A stretch of DNA of 10,822 nucleotides. Source: a candidate division WOR-3 bacterium (GTDB lineage: Bacteria > SDB-A). The DNA is taken from contig JAFGSQ010000025.1 in the NCBI GenBank assembly GCA_016934535.1, positions 1 through 10,822 of the forward strand, in the 5' to 3' direction. Shown here piece by piece: positions 8,178 through 10,822 of this stretch (position 1 is its first letter; every line of letters begins with the position of its first letter). Both the position numbers and the translations under genes were made by a program. Below the pieces are notes generated by a model that was not told where the DNA came from, ran no database searches, and was given only the letters and a program-made list of their open reading frames with translations.

Positions 8178-8206
8178 CGGTATTTTTTTGAATACAAAAA
8201 AAACCG
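8178..8206. terminator. Weak A/T-tract hairpin after the permease gene
   Basis: CGGTATTTTTTTG pairs with CAAAAAAAACCG across an AATA loop with one bulged A. It is a low-stability stem made mainly of A-T pairs, 28 bases past the permease stop. The T and A tracts could act as a terminator tail for either strand, but the stem is weak. Confidence 0.3.
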
Positions 8207-8234
8207 GATCCAACACGAAGAAAATAAAGATCAC

Positions 8235-8299
8235 TTACCGCGAATGGACACTAATCCGATTTTTCATCATAGATGAAAATATCGTTACGCGAATGAACA
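8235..8299. repeat. Near-repeat GCGAATG element flanking a 12-bp hairpin
   Basis: TTACCGCGAATGGACA (8235-8250) and TTACGCGAATGAACA (8285-8299) are direct near-repeats. Between them CGAT-TTTTCATC (8257-8268) pairs with GATGAAAA-ATCG (8272-8284, one bulged T at 8280) across an ATA loop. The text resembles short degenerate 'CGCGAATGGACACTAAT' intergenic repeats that I recall from other environmental bacterial genomes, but no other copy is in this window to confirm a family. Confidence 0.45.
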
Positions 8300-8318
8300 A
8301 GGGATAATTGTATGTAAA

Positions 8319-8341
8319 CTTATTTGCAGAAGGCAAATAAG
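8319..8341. terminator. 9-bp hairpin, candidate bidirectional terminator
   Basis: CTTATTTGC (8319-8327) and GCAAATAAG (8333-8341) form a perfect stem with an AGAAG loop. On the + strand it is followed by AAATTTTCTT; on the - strand by TTTACATACAATT. Either tail is only moderately T-rich. It is the best-placed termination candidate for the - strand lipoprotein gene, about 58 bases past its stop. Confidence 0.4.
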
Positions 8342-8369
8342 AAATTTTCTTCGTGATTCAAATTTCTTA
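8338..8369. repeat. 10-bp inverted repeat overlapping the previous stem
   Basis: TAAGAAATTT (8338-8347) and AAATTTCTTA (8360-8369) are perfect complements around a 12-base loop. The left arm shares 8338-8341 with the 8319-8341 hairpin, so both stems cannot form in full at once. It is all A/T except one pair; its function is unclear, with termination most likely. Confidence 0.35.
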
Positions 8370-8398
8370 ACCTTTAAACATAGAAAATTTAACAGATC

Positions 8399-10318
8399 TC
8401 AATATAATTCTTCGAGGACGAGGTCTATGTCGAGAATTTCAACTCCTCTTTTAACTTTCAACTGGATTTTTGTCCCTTCTTCAGATCTGAAAATTTCCCT
8501 GATTTCTGACAAGGTTGCAAAGTCCCCTATGTCTTTTCCGTCTATTGCTAAAATGATGTCTCCTTCCTTGAATCCGGCTCTATCGGAGGGAGTTCCGGGA
8601 GAAATAAAGAATAATTCCACACCTTCTTCAGTGTCCCATATCGCCATACCGCTCTTCTCTCTTGGGAAATTTCTGCTGTAATCTTCACCTTTTTCGAGGA
8701 TTATTTTCTGATTCTGATAATCGAGATAGAGGACAAAGTGCTTTAATATATCATTTCCAAGATTTCCCACGTAACGCCTGTCGGAAAAAGCTCCGATACC
8801 GGTCTCTGTTGGTATTGATATGACGGTGGTTTCGACCCTGAAATCCTCTATCCTGACAAAATCAAACAGAGCTCTTTTATCGGATATTTCACCATCTGCA
8901 CCGAAAGCGACTGATTCAATGCCTTCGATTTCGAGGAGGTCATTTTCTTCGGCGTAGTGATGATGAAAAGACAGTCCCGTCGCGCCTATGTCGAGCCGCC
9001 ACATTCCGGAGTATTTGTCGTCTACGCTCATCGGCACTATGAACATGTTGTCTTCAAGCGGTGAGTTAATAATGGTTCCTGCACCTTTGTATTCGAAACT
9101 GTCTGGAAGATAAAAAGAAATCCTTTCATTTGCGTAGTCTATTTTAGTGACGAATCTCGACAAGAAATCGTATCCGAGGATTCCGCAGACTTCCATTCTC
9201 GAGAGTTTTTTCATGAAATTCTGAATCTCGATGGCCACTACTTTCTGCTCTTTGAACTCCAAACCTTTTAAGCTGAAGGGCGGAAGCGTTGTAAAAGTGA
9301 CGTCTACCGTGCCGCCGACTCCTTGTCCTGTCAGAGAGCCCTGAAGGTCGAGTCCAAGTTCCTGCGCGTATTCGAGACTTATGACTGAAGCCGACGCGCC
9401 GCAATCTAAAATCCAAAGACTTTTCTTTCCTTCAATATCCACTTCGATGTAGATGTGGTCTTCTATGAAATCAAAGGGTATGTTTTCGGCAAATTTGCCG
9501 TTGGCAAAGACAAAATCCGGCGCGCTTTCTTCCGGTATGATGAAAATTTGATCTTCTATTTCAGGATTTATGTCATACCGGGTTATCTCGATTACCTGTT
9601 TTTGTTTAAGGGGAAGAATTTCGATTTCCTGGCGGAAAGAGCAGAAAATTCCATCAATTTCCCTGTAATCTGAAAACATGGTGTGGGTCTCATGGGGGTG
9701 CTTGAAATCTATTTTTTTGACGAGATAATAACTTGAAGTGTCGAAATAACGCCATTCCTTGTCTTCGTTTATATTGTTTTTCAACTCTATGACATAGCAG
9801 TCAAGTCCGTTTGCCGTGTCCGCGCCGAGGAAAGATAGATTGAAATATTCTGAGTTTCTGTTCAAGTGTTCGTAATCAGCCAAAAGTTCTGTAATCCTTC
9901 TCTCCTGAACGGTGTTTGAGTCCTTTTGAATTTGAAGTTTACCGTTCATGTCTATGAGCCAGCTGAACTCTCCGTCGTCGCCAGATGTCTGCGAGATTAT
10001 GGTGAGGTCGACTTCTTCTTTTCTTTTCAAGGGGTATTCGTTCCACTGCTTGAAAGTCCCTTCGAGTCCGGTGCCGACAATTGTTATGTTCCCCTCTATG
10101 TAATTTGATTTTTCTTTTCTGACGTTTTCGAGACCACCCATGGCGTCGTAGTGTTTTTGGAATATTTCGTAGGGATCAAGGGGTTCTCCCGACCATGTGG
10201 GTCCGGAAAAAACAGTGTCCGCACCGTCTTTTTCCAGTCCTTTTTTTGAACAGCTCTGCAAAGAAAATATGCAGATACTAATTACAATAATTCCAACGAA
10301 AAGCGTGGTTTTTTTCAT
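8399..10318 (-). CDS. Lipoprotein with two retropepsin-like aspartic protease domains and a PDZ domain
   Basis: A 639-residue envelope protein. An N-terminal signal peptide ends in the lipobox LQSC, with Cys23 as lipidation site. Residues about 48-265 form a beta-rich domain beginning DPYEIFQKHYDAMGG, reminiscent of LolA/outer-membrane lipoprotein-sorting-type folds. Two aspartic protease half-domains follow: the first with Asp305 in LDCGASASVI and GILGYDF (379-385), the second with Asp443 in LDIGATGLSF and GNLGNDI (518-524), which together could make a pepsin-like bilobed active site. A PDZ domain occupies about 557-637 (PGTPSDRAGFKEGDIILAIDG). Both D-T/S-G triads are altered, to DCG and DIG, so proteolysis is uncertain. 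AAGAAGG lies just upstream of the ATG on the - strand (about 10323-10329). It is transcribed alone, converging on the ABC operon. Architecture is clear; substrate and activity are unknown. Confidence 0.85.
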   Translation of the reverse strand: MKKTTLFVGIIVISICIFSLQSCSKKGLEKDGADTVFSGPTWSGEPLDPYEIFQKHYDAMGGLENVRKEKSNYIEGNITIVGTGLEGTFKQWNEYPLKRKEEVDLTIISQTSGDDGEFSWLIDMNGKLQIQKDSNTVQERRITELLADYEHLNRNSEYFNLSFLGADTANGLDCYVIELKNNINEDKEWRYFDTSSYYLVKKIDFKHPHETHTMFSDYREIDGIFCSFRQEIEILPLKQKQVIEITRYDINPEIEDQIFIIPEESAPDFVFANGKFAENIPFDFIEDHIYIEVDIEGKKSLWILDCGASASVISLEYAQELGLDLQGSLTGQGVGGTVDVTFTTLPPFSLKGLEFKEQKVVAIEIQNFMKKLSRMEVCGILGYDFLSRFVTKIDYANERISFYLPDSFEYKGAGTIINSPLEDNMFIVPMSVDDKYSGMWRLDIGATGLSFHHHYAEENDLLEIEGIESVAFGADGEISDKRALFDFVRIEDFRVETTVISIPTETGIGAFSDRRYVGNLGNDILKHFVLYLDYQNQKIILEKGEDYSRNFPREKSGMAIWDTEEGVELFFISPGTPSDRAGFKEGDIILAIDGKDIGDFATLSEIREIFRSEEGTKIQLKVKRGVEILDIDLVLEELY

Positions 10319-10395
10319 AAGACCTTCTTTTTTTGTTTTTATTATTTAAAAGTATTCAAGAAAAACAAGCGTAACATGTTCAATTACAAAAGAAC

Positions 10396-10435
10396 TGATA
10401 AATAATTGCTCTTTTAGTAGCAGATGTATTTATCA
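10396..10435. repeat. Imperfect inverted repeat in the divergent gap
   Basis: TGATAAATA (10396-10404) and TATTTATCA (10427-10435) are perfect complements; inside them TGCT (10407-10410) pairs with AGCA (10419-10422), leaving an 8-base loop. It could be a regulator site, a hairpin in the leader of a long transcript, or a terminator blocking read-through between the divergent genes. Mostly A-T pairs, so chance is not excluded. Confidence 0.35.
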
Positions 10436-10510
10436 ACTCCCTTTTCGTTCTTATAAAACGCATTATAACATGAAAATAGATTATTTTTAACATTAAAACA
10501 TACATAAAAT

Positions 10511-10561
10511 TGTGCATAATAAATGAATTGATTATGCATATAAAACAGTATAATATGCATA
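10511..10561 (+). promoter_or_regulatory. Three TATGCATA-type palindromic boxes, probable VapB operator
   Basis: TGTGCATA (10511-10518), TATGCATA (10533-10540) and TATGCATA (10554-10561) recur 22 and 21 bases apart, about two helical turns, so all face the same side of the DNA. The last two are perfect palindromes. They flank and overlap the predicted -10 element and end just before the ribosome site. VapB-type ribbon-helix-helix antitoxins, alone or with toxin, usually repress their own promoter by binding such palindromes; that these are the sites is inference. Confidence 0.55.
10528..10554 (+). promoter_or_regulatory. Probable promoter of the toxin-antitoxin operon
   Basis: TATAAT (10549-10554) is a perfect -10 hexamer. 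TTGATT (10528-10533) is a fair -35 at a 15-base spacing, slightly short. The predicted start lies near 10560, giving a very short leader. The promoter overlaps two of the palindromic boxes, as expected for autorepression. Confidence 0.5.
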
Positions 10562-10563
10562 AG

Positions 10564-10569
10564 AGGAGG
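10564..10569 (+). promoter_or_regulatory. Consensus ribosome binding site of the antitoxin gene
   Basis: AGGAGG, 4 bases before the ATG at 10574, is the strongest Shine-Dalgarno sequence in the window. High translation of the antitoxin relative to the toxin fits type II toxin-antitoxin operons. Confidence 0.7.
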
Positions 10570-10573
10570 AAAA

Positions 10574-10765
10574 ATGAGAACTACAATAGACCTGCCCGAA
10601 GATCTTGTTAACGAAGCGATGAAGCTGACAAAAAGCAGGACAAAAACCCAAGTCATCAAATCAGCCCTTAAATTACTAATCCAGAGGGAGAAGATAAAGG
10701 ACTTGAAAAGATACTACGGGAAAATTGATCTGGATATAGACCTGAACAGTTTGAGAAAAAGATGA
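10574..10765 (+). CDS. vapB: VapB-family ribbon-helix-helix antitoxin
   Basis: A complete 63-residue protein. Residues 1-10 (MRTTIDLPED) give the DNA-binding beta strand and the start of the first helix of a ribbon-helix-helix fold; residues about 10-36 (LVNEAMKLT...KTQVIKSALKLL) give the two helices. The charged C-terminal tail (about 40-63), with YYGKIDLDIDL and LRKR, matches the toxin-binding region of the VapB/DUF2191 family. It should neutralise the toxin encoded next and repress the operon through the palindromic boxes upstream. The stop codon overlaps the toxin start as ATGA, a standard arrangement for VapBC. Length is normal for the family. The symbol is given at family level only. 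Confidence 0.88.
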   Translation: MRTTIDLPEDLVNEAMKLTKSRTKTQVIKSALKLLIQREKIKDLKRYYGKIDLDIDLNSLRKR

Positions 10766-10822
10766 CCGGAGTTCTTGTAGATTCTTCTGTTTGGATTGAA
10801 TATTTTCGAGGTCATAATGTGA
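10762..10822 (+). CDS. vapC: VapC-like PIN-domain toxin, 5' end only
   Basis: The ATG lies in the ATGA that ends the antitoxin gene. Twenty codons are visible before the window ends, with no stop. They read as a beta strand and VDSSVWIEYFRG, the usual start of a VapC PIN domain, in which Asp7 is the first metal-binding acidic residue. VapC toxins are Mg-dependent RNases that cleave tRNA or rRNA; the target here cannot be told. About 85 percent of the expected gene, including the other acidic residues, is outside the window. Confidence 0.82.
   Translation, partial: MTGVLVDSSVWIEYFRGHNV

Larger units (their letters stand above)
8151..8398. other. Convergent intergenic region with several hairpins, no gene
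   Basis: The 248 bases between the stop codons of the permease (+ strand) and the lipoprotein (- strand) are AT-rich and hold no credible gene. They contain at least four inverted repeats: 8178-8206, 8257-8284, 8319-8341 and 8338-8369. A near-repeat (8235-8250 and 8285-8299) flanks the second one. Transcripts from both sides must end here, so a bidirectional termination zone is expected. Confidence 0.6.
10319..10573. other. Divergent AT-rich intergenic region, no gene
   Basis: This 255-base gap lies between the starts of the - strand lipoprotein gene and the + strand antitoxin gene. It holds the lipoprotein ribosome site, an imperfect hairpin (10396-10435) and the toxin-antitoxin promoter with its palindromes. 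A convincing promoter for the lipoprotein gene was not found; a TTGAAC on the - strand (10378-10383) has no good -10 partner. Open frames here are low-complexity A/T reading and not credible. Confidence 0.55.

Noticed and set aside
8151-8398. Insertion sequence or transposon remnant in the convergent gap
   Set aside because: No transposase fragment, terminal inverted repeats with target duplication, or coding debris could be identified; only small hairpins and one near-repeat.
10414-10659. 81-codon - strand frame across the toxin-antitoxin promoter
   Set aside because: Low-complexity A/T reading that covers the promoter boxes and the antisense of the antitoxin; no domain and no ribosome site.
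3602-10822. A defence island built from PIN-PhoH, HD hydrolase, ABC exporter and VapBC
   Set aside because: The genes fall in separate transcription units with ordinary housekeeping relatives, and no nuclease/helicase defence core, restriction gene or phage gene is present; proximity alone is not enough.

Overview
The window is bacterial: dense protein-coding genes, Shine-Dalgarno-type ribosome sites, ATGA start/stop overlaps and a lipobox signal peptide. Moderate GC, heavy use of AGA/AGG and ATA codons, DUF2723 proteins, a PIN-PhoH protein and an aspartyl-protease/PDZ lipoprotein fit an uncultured lineage, perhaps near the FCB group or a related candidate phylum. That placement is a guess from gene style; no rRNA or marker gene is present.

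Left block (1-4930, + strand): the C-terminal part of one DUF2723 (TMEM260-like, GT-C fold) membrane protein, cut by the window edge; then a second, complete DUF2723 paralogue 29 bases later; then a PIN-PhoH ATPase whose start lies inside the end of the second paralogue. The three are tightly packed and probably co-transcribed. A strong 18-bp hairpin (4955-4994) closes this block.

Middle block (5078-8150, + strand): a PDE-like HD-domain phosphohydrolase, a NatA-like ABC ATPase and a NatB-like ABC-2 permease. Each junction is a 4-base ATGA overlap, so the three are translationally coupled. The HD gene has no visible ribosome site and may be leaderless.

Right block: a 248-base convergent gap (8151-8398) rich in small hairpins, including two mutually exclusive stems and a hairpin flanked by a near-repeat. 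Then, on the - strand, a long lipoprotein with two retropepsin-like aspartic protease half-domains (both with an altered D-x-G triad) and a C-terminal PDZ domain. After a divergent AT-rich gap comes a VapBC-type toxin-antitoxin operon: a complete VapB-like antitoxin and the first 20 codons of a VapC PIN toxin. Its promoter holds three TATGCATA-type palindromes spaced 21-22 bases.

No tRNA, rRNA, CRISPR array, insertion sequence or prophage gene was recognised. The least ordinary items are the HD-hydrolase/ABC-exporter coupling, the aspartyl protease with unusual catalytic triads, the tandem DUF2723 pair and the three-box VapB promoter.
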